Part shown: one piece after another, positions 11,851 through 21,342 of the stretch | Position numbering within the stretch: position 1 is the stretch's first letter | Layout: each line of letters opens with the position of its first letter | Assembly (NCBI GenBank): GCA_916610825.1 | Contig: OU744448.1 | Location: 11,536,125 to 11,600,124 of the forward strand | Direction of reading: 5' to 3' | DNA: 64,000 nt | Source: Haliclystus octoradiatus | Taxonomy: Eukaryota; Cnidaria; Staurozoa; Stauromedusae; Haliclystidae | The notes under the pieces: model-generated | What the model was told of the DNA's origin: nothing | Database searches by the model: none | What the model saw: the letters and a program-made list of their open reading frames with translations, nothing else | Translations under genes and position numbers: made by a program

Positions 11851-12384
11851 TTGATCACGCCTTGATCATTACTGATCAAAACTTTTTTTTCATAATTATA
11901 ATTATTGAGCGTGCAATCGGCAATTTAGCTTCTGGTGCGGCCAAATCAACACCAAAATTTCGAAAACGAGGTTATAATCATCCGAACTCTACGAATTTGG
12001 TATCAAAAGTTTGATCACGCCCTGATCAATACTGATCAAAACTTTTTTTTCCATAATTATAATTATTGAGCGTGCAATCGGCAATTTAGCTTCTGGTGCG
12101 GCCAAATCAACACCAAAATTTCGAAAACGAGGTTATAATCATCCGAACTCTACGAATTTGGTATCAAAAGTTTGATCACGCCCTGATCATTACTGATCAA
12201 AACTTTTTTTTCGTTAATTATAATTATTAAGCGTGCTCTCGGCAAGTTAGCTTCTGGTGTGGCCAAATCAACACCAAAATTTCGAAAACGATGGTTATAA
12301 TCATCCAAACTCTACGAATTTGGTATTAAAAGGTTTGATCACGCCCTGATCATTACTGATCAAAACTTTTTTTCGTTAATTATA
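11851..12384 (+). repeat. Left-arm tandem array (about 160-bp unit, four copies)
   Basis: Units begin TTGATCACGCC at 11851, 12011, 12172 and 12335. Each runs through TGATCATTACTGATCAAAAC, an AT-rich stretch, GCGGCCAAATCAACACC and TCGAAAACGAGGTTATAATC. Units differ by point changes and one- to two-base indels. Confidence 0.9.
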
Positions 12385-12504
12385 ATCATTGATAGTTTTA
12401 TGATGTTTCTGTGCTGGAAATTTTATCGTTCTACACTGCTACAGGTTCAAATTAGAATAAGCTTTGTATGATGTAATTGGTATTTCTATAACCAATCATT
12501 TTAA

Positions 12505-12690
12505 ATACACCATAGCGACATCTGGAGGCTACGCACTAATTGACCACTACTGAATATTAAAAATTTACAACATTAATTGACACTAACCAAGAATAATTTA
12601 CATCAAAAGAACCCCAAATTGTCCCAATAAGGATGTCGAGAGTGGATAAATAGAATAAGTAGAAACAAAACCGGTCTTCGAATCATATTG
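12505..12690 (-). repeat. Interspersed repeat family D, copy 1
   Basis: Reverse-complement homologue of 52262-52440. Shared blocks include GTAGCCTCCAGATGTCGCTA, TAAATTATTCTTGGTTAGTG and CTATTTATCCACTCTCGACA. One end of each copy carries GGAGGCTA or its inverse, so short terminal inverted repeats are possible. No ORF or pol III boxes are evident. This copy sits in the unique centre of the TGATCA fold-back element. Confidence 0.75.
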
Positions 12691-12984
12691 CCCAAATCAA
12701 CACATCAAACGTCAACACAACACAACGCGTCAACGATTGCCAGAACATCTATTCAAGAAATTTCAGGGACGTGCGTGGAGTGCCAACTTGGTGTTCAGAA
12801 AATCGCCCGTCAAAATTTTGCTTTTCCAAAAATAATACCTAGCATATTTTATTTAAGTCAAAATGTATACCCAAAATAATTTTTACTCCACCATGGTTTT
12901 GAAAATTGATTACAATTTTCGTGGGTTAAGTAATTAAGCTTAATAATTTTAATGAGCGAAAATGAGTTGTTGAACAGTAATGAT

Positions 12985-13985
12985 CAGGGCTTGATCAACT
13001 TTTGATACCAAATTCGTAGAGTTCGGATGATTATAACCTCGTTTTCGAAATTTTGGTGTTGATTTGGCCACACCAGAAGCCAAATTGCTGATAGCAAGCT
13101 TAATAATTATAATTAACGAAAAAAAGTTTGATCAGTAATGATCAGGGTGTGATCAAACTTTTGATACCAAATTCGTAGAGTTCGGATGATTATAACCTCG
13201 TTTTCGAAATTTTGGTGTTGATTTGGCCGCACCAGAAGCTAAATTGCCGATAGCAATCTTAATAATTATAATTAACGAAAAAAAAGTTTTGATCAGTAAT
13301 GATCAGGGCGTGATCAAACTTTTGATACCAAATTCGTAGAGTTCGGATGATTATAACCTCGTTTTCGAAATTTTGGTGTTGATTTGGCCGCACCAGAAGC
13401 TAAATTGCCGATAGCAAGCTTAATAATTATAATTAACGAAAAAAGGTTTGATCAGTAATGATCAGGGCGTAATCAAACTTTTGATACCAAATTCGTAGAT
13501 GTCGGAAGATTATAACCTCGTTTTCGAAATTTTGGTATTGATTTGGCCGCACCAGAAGCTAAATTGCCGATTGTACGCTCAATAATTATAATTATGGAAA
13601 AAAAAGTTTTGATCAGTAATGATCAGGGCGTGATCAAGCTTTTGATACCAAATTCGTAGAGTTAGGAAGATTATAACCTCGTTTTCGAAATTTTGGTGTT
13701 GATTTGGCCGCGCCAGAAGCTGAATTGCCGATAGCAAGCATAATAATTATAATTAACGAAAATAAAGTTTTAATCAGTAATGATCAGGGCGTGATCAAAC
13801 TTTTGATTCCAAATTCGTAGAGTTCGGATGATTATTACCTCGTTTTCGAAATTTTGGTGTTGATTTGGCCGCACCAGAAGCTAAATTGCCGATTGCACGT
13901 TTAATACTTATAATTAACGAAAAAAAAGTTTTGATCAGTAATAATCAGGGCGTGATCAAACTTTTGATACCAAATTCGGTTTATT
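12985..13985 (-). repeat. Right-arm tandem array (about 160-bp unit, seven copies)
   Basis: The inverse of the left-arm unit. The GATCAAAC junction recurs near 12992, 13151, 13312, 13472, 13632, 13793 and 13953, a period of 160-161 bp. Copy number differs from the left arm (seven against four), so arms expand or contract independently. Confidence 0.9.
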
Positions 13986-14237
13986 ACATTATGCCGTTCG
14001 GATTTTCGGTGTCGAGCCAGCCGTACATCTTGAATTCGCTTATAACTCGCTGATCAAAGCTGATCAAAAAATATAACATACTGATCAAGTTTGATCAGGC
14101 TGTGGTCAAACTTTCAAGACCAAAATGATCTACATCGAAGAAAGTGGTGCGGCCAGCTCGACAGAGGTCTTAATTTGCCCCATTCACACATTGGTTTTTG
14201 TTATCCTAATTTCACACATAGGTTGTTGTTGTCCTCA

Positions 14238-14330
14238 TTGCTTAGGCCTGGCGCGCTTTTAGCCTCATTCCATCGCGAGCCTCATTTCCGCGCTGCGCTC
14301 CAGTGAGGGCCTAATAAAATTGAAGGTTAA
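14238..14330. repeat. MITE family Z fragment
   Basis: Shares TAGCCTCATTCCATCG, CATTTCCGCG, CCAGTGAGGGCCTAATAAAA and AGGTTAAAAA with 36120-36200, and inverted with 33880-33960. It abuts directly onto the family C MITE at 14331. Confidence 0.6.
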
Positions 14331-14880
14331 AAAGTGTGCCAGAAACCAAAAATATGGTGTGCCCAATCACAGCGCACCTTTGTATCAGGTGAAGTTTTAT
14401 CGAGCTCTGGTTGGTGAATAAAACATAAAAAATGTAAACAAACTTGCTTGAATCATTTTCAAAGTTTATGTTTCGATCGTTTATTCTGTCATATTGTCAA
14501 TTTTTAATTATATATTTACGGAGAAATGGAATTTTGAATCAGAATAATGCTGTATGTTGGAGAATTGATCTTTAATTTTAAATATTTCTTTGATTTTGAT
14601 TACTTAAATCAAGATTCAAACGACGGAAGTGCCTACAATTTTCCAACGATGGCGATCGCTCCGTCAAAACATGATGCTTTCTCCTGTTATATTGTTTTCT
14701 ACGCCCACATAAGGCCTTCATAATGTTCATACAGTCCTTCGAAATAATGTAATCTATTATTTATAATTCTGTTGCTCCAATTTGATCCAAAATAATACCG
14801 TAAACTTGGTGTTTGAAGTTTTCTTCGACAGTTTGTTTACAAAATGTTGAAATTCAAAATAGCTGAATTCACGGCAGGTC
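14331..14880 (-). mobile_element. MITE family C, copy 1
   Basis: Starts TGTGCCAGAAACCAAAAATA and is an inverted homologue of 38379-39026 and 62793-63405. Shared internal blocks include the CGATGGCGATCGCTCCGTCA segment and the CAACCAGC/GCTGGTTG segment. The far end is truncated near 14880 inside the GCTGAATTCA motif that lies internal in the other copies. No coding sequence. Confidence 0.75.
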
Positions 14881-14984
14881 TAAAACCTGGACACAGGTAA
14901 AATGCCGGATAAAAAACACAGTTAAATTCCATTGTTCTTTCGTATCTCACACTTCTATGGTGGCCTATCGAGGCCACAACAAAA

Positions 14985-15405
14985 TTTTTGAAAAAGTGAA
15001 AAATTATTGAAAAACTTTTTCAAAATGTAAATTTTTCAGAAGACTTTTATCAAGTGAATTTTTTTTCATAAGTAAAAATTTGTTGAAAAACGTTTTTCAA
15101 AGTGAAAGTTTTTTTCAAAAGACAAATTTTTGGAAAAACTTTTTATCAAAGTAATACTTTTTTTTCAAAGTAAAAATTTTTTGAAAACTTTTTTCAAAGT
15201 AAAATTTTTTGAAAAACTTTTTTTCAAAATGAAATTTCTTTTCAAAAGTAAAAATTTTTTGAAAAACTTTTTCAAAGTAAAAATTTTTTGAAAAACTTTT
15301 TCAAAGTAAAAATTTTTTTTGAAAAGTAAAAATTTTTTGGAAAACTTTTTTCAAAGTAAAATTTTTCTTCAAAAGTAAAAATATTTTGAAAAAGCTTTTT
15401 CAATT
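14985..15405. repeat. Left-arm iterated TTTTTGAAAAACTTTTTC array
   Basis: About a dozen degenerate units, each a small hairpin-forming combination of TTTTTGAAAAAC and TTTTTCAAAGTAAAA, with variable A and T runs. Units are imperfect, so the length is approximate. Confidence 0.85.
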
Positions 15406-15577
15406 TTCAGCAAAGCCTGTCAAGGCCACATAACATGAGGCTAGGCCTTAGTGAGGCTCAATCATAATGGCTTGCAAAAACAGACAAAGTTGCCCATCAC
15501 TCACTGCGTAATTACTATACTATTATGTACATATTTATGATTCGAACGAATATAATTTGCTATTTATTTATGAATAA

Positions 15578-15856
15578 TCAGTGGTCAAGAATCAAGATTG
15601 ATCTGTGCATATCATTTGCAAGAATTCCAAGTTTTCGGCTTGCTTTATTCATTAAATGATTAACCGGGAATCCGGGATTGGAATCATTGCATGTATCTCT
15701 CGCTGTCAAGCATATCATCAGGATATCATTCATGTGGGATGGCTTGTTCGTGTACACAATCGTGAAGTGGTTAAGTCTTCGACTTAGCGTTCGATTACTC
15801 CAGCAATACTGATGATAGTCTCGCTTGAGAAAACTTAGTATTTCTTTACGTTTCAA
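15578..15856 (-). pseudogene. Possible N-terminal helix-turn-helix fragment of an integrase-type transposase
   Basis: The minus-strand frame of 92 codons contains a run resembling the N-terminal segment of the large integrase-fold transposases common in aquatic invertebrates: a Cys-Trp-Ser near WSNRTLSRRLNHF, then an aromatic T/D-rich linker, then a later ILANDMHRSI-like stretch. The DDE core is absent, and the frame ends about 90 bp before the fold-back arm. It may be a leftover of a passenger transposase in the hAT-like element, or a chance likeness. Recognition is weak. Confidence 0.3.
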
Positions 15857-16905
15857 ATTCTTGAGACACGTATGTTTGCAAATCAGCCCTCAATCTGTCA
15901 TCCTCCTTCCAAGATTCATCCCGTCCTGCCATAATGATAGGCTGACTAGCGCATGTAAATATCAATCGATAAAACAGTTTGGTGTGTCTTTACGCGTTAC
16001 AATAATAGAATGTAATTATCCGCGAATGCTCCAACTTCCGGATAGTAGAATGTAAAATTATTGCACCAATGTGCCTCACTTAGACTAATAAAACTATTTT
16101 TTAGCTACGTGTAATTTGTGTTAATATATGTTTGGTACTGATGTATACTTTTTATAGAAATCTGTTGGAATTAGCCACTATGTATAGATGAACAACTTCA
16201 AGTATAAATTTGTCATTTGTCATTGGTTAGCATCTGTTTGCTCTGATACTCTTAAGTTGTGGGTAATTTCAAGATAACCGCAAATATGAAAGATAAATTT
16301 TGTGTAAAATATAAAGAGTAATATAAAATAGAAATATACAGCACAAAAAATGAAAATCACCACGTGCATAATATAAATTTGTATTCAGAGACATGGATAC
16401 GGATAAAAGGTTGAGCAAATTGGCGATAAACAATATTAATATGTTAGTAATATGGTTTATAATGCGGTGTTCACTTTCCAATGAATGATTCCAATAGATG
16501 TCGCGTCTAAGGCGTTAGCCATATAATTAACCATAGACATTCTACTTCCGACGTACTGCATGCGTGCATAGTGATGCGTTTCAACAAAAGAATCTAGAGG
16601 ATAGGAATTTAATTTAAACTGGCGTGACGTTATAAAGGTAATATTAATTGGTGTTTCATTGAAATGGTTTTAAACAATAGCATTGTGGTAAAGAAGAAGG
16701 AATAATAATAATTAAGAACCTAATGGATGAAGGATTTCTTTATTCTGAATAACAACATGGGAAATTTAAATTACACGCAGAATTTACAAACAATGATGAA
16801 ACTGGCGGAGAAGAAACAGACGAGCAACTGAAAGCCGAGTGCTTTGCGCATTATTCATATGAGGCATCGGATAAAACGCTTATGGTATTAGACATTCAAG
16901 GTTGT

Positions 16906-17279
16906 AAATAGTAATGTAGACGGTGTCGCCCTACCGAAGGCACCCGTACCACTCTTTTATTTCTAGATGAATGGCTTTTTTCGCTGAGAGCAATGATTTT
17001 AAACGCTCTTTGTTGATCTCAGCCGCGACACTGCAGATCAATGTCAACAGATTTCATGGCAAATACGTCTTGATTGTCAATGCGCAACGATGCGCCGCAC
17101 GCAGCTAATCACAATGCAATTCGCTCTGGACCATTCCATCCGCCATCCTCAGATGGTACTCATTTGATGTTTCAGATAAAGTCAAGGCTGAGTTGACCTT
17201 AGGGGGATTTGAACCACGGACGATCAGATATGATCCGACCTGAAGTTCGGTTGCTCTGCCATCTGAGCTAATCCTCCTA
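16906..17279 (-). mobile_element. tRNA-derived SINE, copy 1, with 12-bp TSD
   Basis: On the minus strand the element begins GGAGGATTAGCTCAGATGGC (pol III A box TAGCTCAGATGG). It carries a B box GGTTCAAATCC about 45 bases later, then a body of about 280 bp. Direct repeats ATTCAAGGTTGT at 16894-16905 and 17280-17291 flank it precisely. A second copy at 41757-42098 shares almost the whole body. SINEs of this type are transcribed by RNA polymerase III from the internal boxes and mobilised by a partner LINE. The partner is not identified. Confidence 0.9.
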
Positions 17280-18099
17280 ATTCAAGGTTGTGGCTGCAGT
17301 CTATTTGATCCAGAGATTGCAACAGTGAAACAGTTAATAGATAATGAATATTTGTTTTCAACAGGTAATCTCGGAAAGAATGCAATAGTAGAATTTTCTG
17401 AATGGCATATTTGCAACAAGTATTGCAAATTATTAGACCTAGAGTCAAATTTTGATATCGAAACAATAGACATTTTAGATAAAGATGCATCAATGACATA
17501 AATTGTATTAATCAAACTTCACCAATCGCTGTAGCTGCCTATTTTATAATAAGTAATAAATACTTCATGTGCTATTATCACACATCTTTTGTTGCTGTAT
17601 TGCTGCCAATTGTCAATTTGATTCTCGTCAAAACGTCACGTCATTCAACTGAATACTGAGCTGATTCTGAACTATGATATCTGATAAATAGTATACTACA
17701 AGCTATAAAATATCTGTAGCTTATTTCTATAGCAATAATTTTTTAGGTTATATAACCATCAGACGAAATTGGCAGACAGCATGGCCATAGGCGAGGCGGA
17801 GGCGATGCCAAGCAGAAGCAGCCTATGTCGTTGTCGAGTGGCTCGTGCCCGTTCATTCAGACAGTGTATGTGTAACATAAAACCACTAACACAGTAATAA
17901 AACAACTCAACTGTGGATGTTAAGTAAGTCTGTAACTCCATTCCATAGCCAACCACATATAATATTTAATGTAGCCATAGAACTAAGGCAATAACCGTGC
18001 AATAATAAACATGTCAAATATGTCTATTTTGCAAGCCATTATGATTGAGCCTCTCTATGTCCTAGCCTCGTTTTATGTGGCCTTGATAGGCTTTGCTGA

Positions 18100-18590
18100 A
18101 AAACTGAAAAAACGTTTTCAAAAAATTTTTACTTTTGAAAAAAAATTTTACTTTGAAAAAAGTTTTTCAAAAAAATTTTTACTTTTGAAAAAAAACTTTA
18201 CTTTGAAAAAAGTTTTCCAAAAAATTTTTACTTTTGAAAAAAAAATTTACCTTGAAAAAAGTTTTGAAAAAAATTTTTACTTTTGAAAATAAATTTTACT
18301 TTGAAAAAGTTTTTCAAAAAATTTTTACTTTGGAAAAAATTTTTACTTTGAAAAAAAGTTTTTCCAAAAATTTGTACCATTGAAAAAAAATTTGAAATTT
18401 TTTTTTACATTTTACCTCGAGAAGGGTTTTTCAAAAAATTTTTACTGATGAAAAAAAAATTCACTTTGATAAAAGTCTTTTGAAAAATTTACATTTTGAA
18501 AAAGTTTTTCAATAATTTTTCACTTCGAAAAACGTTTTTCGAAATTTTCTTCTTTTTCAAAATTGTGAAAATCAAAATTTCGTTGTGGCC
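18100..18590. repeat. Right-arm iterated array
   Basis: Inverse of the left-arm array: degenerate units of AAAAATTTTTACTTTTGAAA and CTTTGAAAAAAGTTTTTC. An apparent Lys/Phe ORF at 18011-18286 is just this repeat read in one frame. Confidence 0.85.
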
Positions 18591-18613
18591 TCGATAGGCC
18601 ACCATACACTTCT

Positions 18614-19569
18614 GCTCCCGCGTCTGGTTAACTTGCGTTCAGCGGCAAAAAACAACATCCAGTTAATATATTTTCAAATAACGTTTACTCAAAACATGAG
18701 CATTTTAACGTTAAAATCTTAAACATTCTAAAAAAAACTTATATCTATTTGAAATTTTTATCTCAAGCAATTCAAATTGTCAATTTTGAACCAATATACA
18801 GTTACAGTTTAAAATGTTAAATTTGTCAATAGCAATGCTGCGCTGTTATTATTTCTATTTGCGTTACTCTGCAATGTGATTGTGGTTCCGTTATGCCTTA
18901 GTTGATATTGCTATGTTTTATTTTTATGGAAAATAGACAAATAAGATTTATTTTCGTGCCGACACTAACTTGCTGATGAGTCCTGATCTCTGATCTTTTG
19001 TTGAGCAGTGATTCTTTAGCGCATATAATTTCGTATTTCTCAACTAATGTATACAAAAGCCGTGTTAATTCATGTGCAATTTATTAAGATCTGAAGAGCA
19101 AAAGTCATTTTGAATTTTGAATGATTCAAATAAAAAAGAGCAAATCGATCTGGAGATACAGAGTCGAAGGAGTAGGAATATCCAATTTCAACGAAAAACC
19201 GATAATAACCGAAAACTTGACTTGCTCCAAGTCCCGCTTACTCTGATTTGCCGAATTTTGATGGTTGGTCACTTTACCAATATATCAAAACCGTCATCAA
19301 ATAAATGATACTTGGAGCAAGTCAACCGAATACTGGAGTTACAGCGTTTCTTCCCACATTAAGTAAATGTACTAAATCACATGGCGTCTCGCAATGTCAA
19401 ATAATAAAGATAAGCAATACGGTAAATTAGTAGTTTTGTTCAGTGCATTTTATTGATAATGTACTTCCCATCTTCTCTGTTCATGCAGATTGAGCTTTCC
19501 TTATTGAGTGTTAATCTTCAATTAGTTGCTGTTGAAATGTTCTTCACAGGGTAAGTATCATTGTTAACG
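18614..19569. other. No gene seen; one 16-bp inverted repeat
   Basis: AT-rich. TTGACTTGCTCCAAGT (19217-19232) and its exact inverse (19310-19325) could form a stem with a loop of about 77 nt. No other structure or gene is supported. Confidence 0.5.
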
Positions 19570-19574
19570 GCATC

Positions 19575-19827
19575 TGAACTAACGAATTTTACTTGGATTT
19601 CAGAGGACTGTAATGATGTGATGATTTGATATCCGATAGTTCAGAAATGAACGACGTTTGATGTATAACAACAATTTATATGTATTCTCAATATCGCGTG
19701 CTCTATCTGGCGCTGCAGAACAGATCTAAGGATTTTTACTACACAAATCACGTCACATTAACAATAACATTTACAATTCGCTACAGTGGTATAGATTACA
19801 TAAAATCATACAATTTCCGCCGGAACA
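19575..19827 (-). repeat. BEL-1 3' LTR
   Basis: On the minus strand starts TGTTCCGGCGG and ends CGTTAGTTCA. It is nearly identical to 32622-32874. Confidence 0.95.
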
Positions 19828-19840
19828 TTCTCCCCCCGTC
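19828..19840 (-). other. BEL-1 polypurine tract
   Basis: Minus strand reads GACGGGGGGAGAA immediately before the LTR TGTTCC, the expected site of plus-strand priming. Confidence 0.8.
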
Positions 19841-19894
19841 GTCTGACAGGGTTGAAATGACGACAATTATAATTATCTAAGTTATTAACTATTT

Positions 19895-20164
19895 TGAATA
19901 ACTTTATATTTAATACGCAAAGTTTTGTGATAGGACGAACAAAGTCGCTTTGTTCGGTAGTGACAGTAGCTGCTCTTGTCAGTCCATCGTTTCCTAGATG
20001 TACTTTTGTAACTTTTCCGATTCGCCATTGTCCTCTTGGTGGGTTGGGGTCAACGACCAGAACTTCGTCTCCAACTTTGATGTCACGTTGAATGTTTCTC
20101 CATTTTGATCGCTGGGTGAGAGATGGTAGGTAGTACTTTTGCCAGATCTTCCAAACCTCGTCTG
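19895..20164 (-). pseudogene. BEL-1 C-terminal DUF5641-type domain of pol
   Basis: Minus-strand reading gives segments such as KIWQKYYLPSL, WRNIQRDIKVGDEVLV and PPRGQWRIGKVTKV. These are characteristic of the conserved tail after the integrase in BEL/Pao polyproteins. It is separated from the integrase core by a stop or frameshift near 20165 and lies directly before the PPT and 3' LTR. Confidence 0.8.
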
Positions 20165-21342
20165 TCAGATGCTGTACATGCTTGTAACTGTTGCGAGGCA
20201 GACATCACTGAAATCTCCTGGAGGGAGATTCAGCCTAGCACGCTGAATTAGGAAATGGTTGAGGGTCAAAGGGGCCTGGTCGGCTGGGTCATTTCTGACG
20301 TATGTGAGAGGTAGAGAATTCAATAACCCCATCACTTCTGCGAGAAGAGTTCTTAGCTCGTCATCGCGCAAATATCTAAAACGTAGACTCCTCTCTTTCA
20401 TTACCCTATACAATGCCTTCTTTGAGCTCTTCACAAGAGCTTCGTGTACACCACCCCAATGAGGGGCACCAGGTGGTTGGAATTTCCATTTCACTCCCCT
20501 TTCGTTCAATTTCTTATCTAGGTCTTTATCTGAATGAAGCAAATCTACAACGGGTTTGAGGTCCTTCTCAGCACCAACAAAGTTAGTCCCGTTGAGGGAG
20601 TATAACAGTTCTGGTGAACCTCTAGTGTTTTTGAATCTCTCAAACGCATTCAAAAAGTCTGGACTGGACAGTGACTGAGCTAACTCGAGATGTACTGCCC
20701 TTGTTGTCATACAAGTAAAGATACAGCCGTATCTCTTAACCACCTTGTTACGCCCCTCCACTACTTCTAGAGGCCCAAAAAATAATCAACTGATGTGTTG
20801 AAGAAAGAAGGCTTTCCTACTGCCAAGCGCTCAGGTGGCAACTCAGACATTAGTTGAGTGGGAGGCTTGGTTCGCTCCTCTATGCACAATCTACATCGCC
20901 CTTTTGCTTTCTTCACAGCCTATCTTACACGAACAATCCAGTAGATTTGCCTTACATGTGACAAAACATACTCAATACCACTGTGTAAACACTGTTTATG
21001 ATGATAATCAATTATCAACTCTGTCAATTTATGTCGGGAAGGCAAAATGATAGGATGTCTCGCATCATAGGGAAGTGTGGTCTTTCCAATACGCCCACCA
21101 ACCCGCAAAAGTCCGTCCTTATCAACAAAAGGATGTAAAGATAAAAGAGAGGAAGATTTGTTTATCTGTTTTTCATTATTTAGTGCTAATAATTCCTTTT
21201 CATAAGTTTCACTTTGACATAATTTCAATTGTTCTTTCAGTTTATTTCCAATTATATTAGTGTTACTTAGTTCAATTTCATCTAATTTAACTTTGTTCCA
21301 ATCAACATTAATTTTAACAGTATTGCTATCACTTATATACAT
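20165..21342 (-). pseudogene. BEL-1 integrase (zinc-binding and DDE core), inactivated
   Basis: The zinc-binding part (21342-20920) shows RVGGRIGKTTLPYDARHPII and a DYHHKQCLHSG stretch. The core (about 20900-20165) shows YGCIFTCMTTRAVHLELA, NGTNFVGAEKDL and HWGGVHEALVKSSKKAL. The residue that should be the second catalytic aspartate, just before NGTNF, reads as Leu, so the DDE triad is broken. A one-base frameshift in the T-run near 20785 separates the start of the core from the rest. This is retroelement decay, not a host gene. Confidence 0.9.

Larger units (their letters stand above)
11642..14168. mobile_element. Mutator-like fold-back element with satellite arms and 9-bp TSD
   Basis: The ends are inverted copies (left ACGTCTATCGAGCTGGCC, right the inverse of ACCTCTGTCGAGCTGGCC), and pairing continues for about 190 bp. 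Inside these caps each arm is a tandem array of about 160-bp units, four on the left and seven on the right, in opposite orientation. Each unit carries about three TGATCA palindromes. The 9-bp direct repeats CTTAATTTG at 11633-11641 and 14169-14177 match a target-site duplication. Nine-base TSDs with long TIRs are characteristic of Mutator-like elements, which include fold-back forms. The centre (about 12385-12965) has no transposase, so the element would be non-autonomous. Confidence 0.85.
14957..18605. mobile_element. hAT-like giant fold-back element with iterated A/T-rich arms and 8-bp TSD
   Basis: The tips are ATGGTGGCCTATCGAGGCC on the left and its inverse (ending GGCCACCAT at 18605) on the right. 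They are flanked by direct repeats ACACTTCT at 14949-14956 and 18606-18613. Eight-base TSDs suggest a hAT-type transposase. Each arm (about 14957-15485 and 18021-18605) is built from degenerate 25-35-bp iterations of the type TTTTTGAAAAACTTTTTC. Both arms end inside with the matching block GCAAAGCCTRTCAAGGCCAC. The 2.5-kb centre holds a SINE and a short transposase-like remnant but no intact gene. Confidence 0.85.

Noticed and set aside
17200-17280. A functional tRNA gene on the minus strand
   Set aside because: The tRNA-like part is the head of a SINE with a body and TSD; a second copy has the same body.
18011-18286. Lys/Phe-rich ORF of 91 codons
   Set aside because: It is the A/T-rich iterated arm of a fold-back element read in one frame.
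14957-18605. A CRISPR-like or phage-type repeat array
   Set aside because: Units are degenerate A/T runs without unique spacers, arranged as inverted arms of a transposon in a eukaryotic genome.
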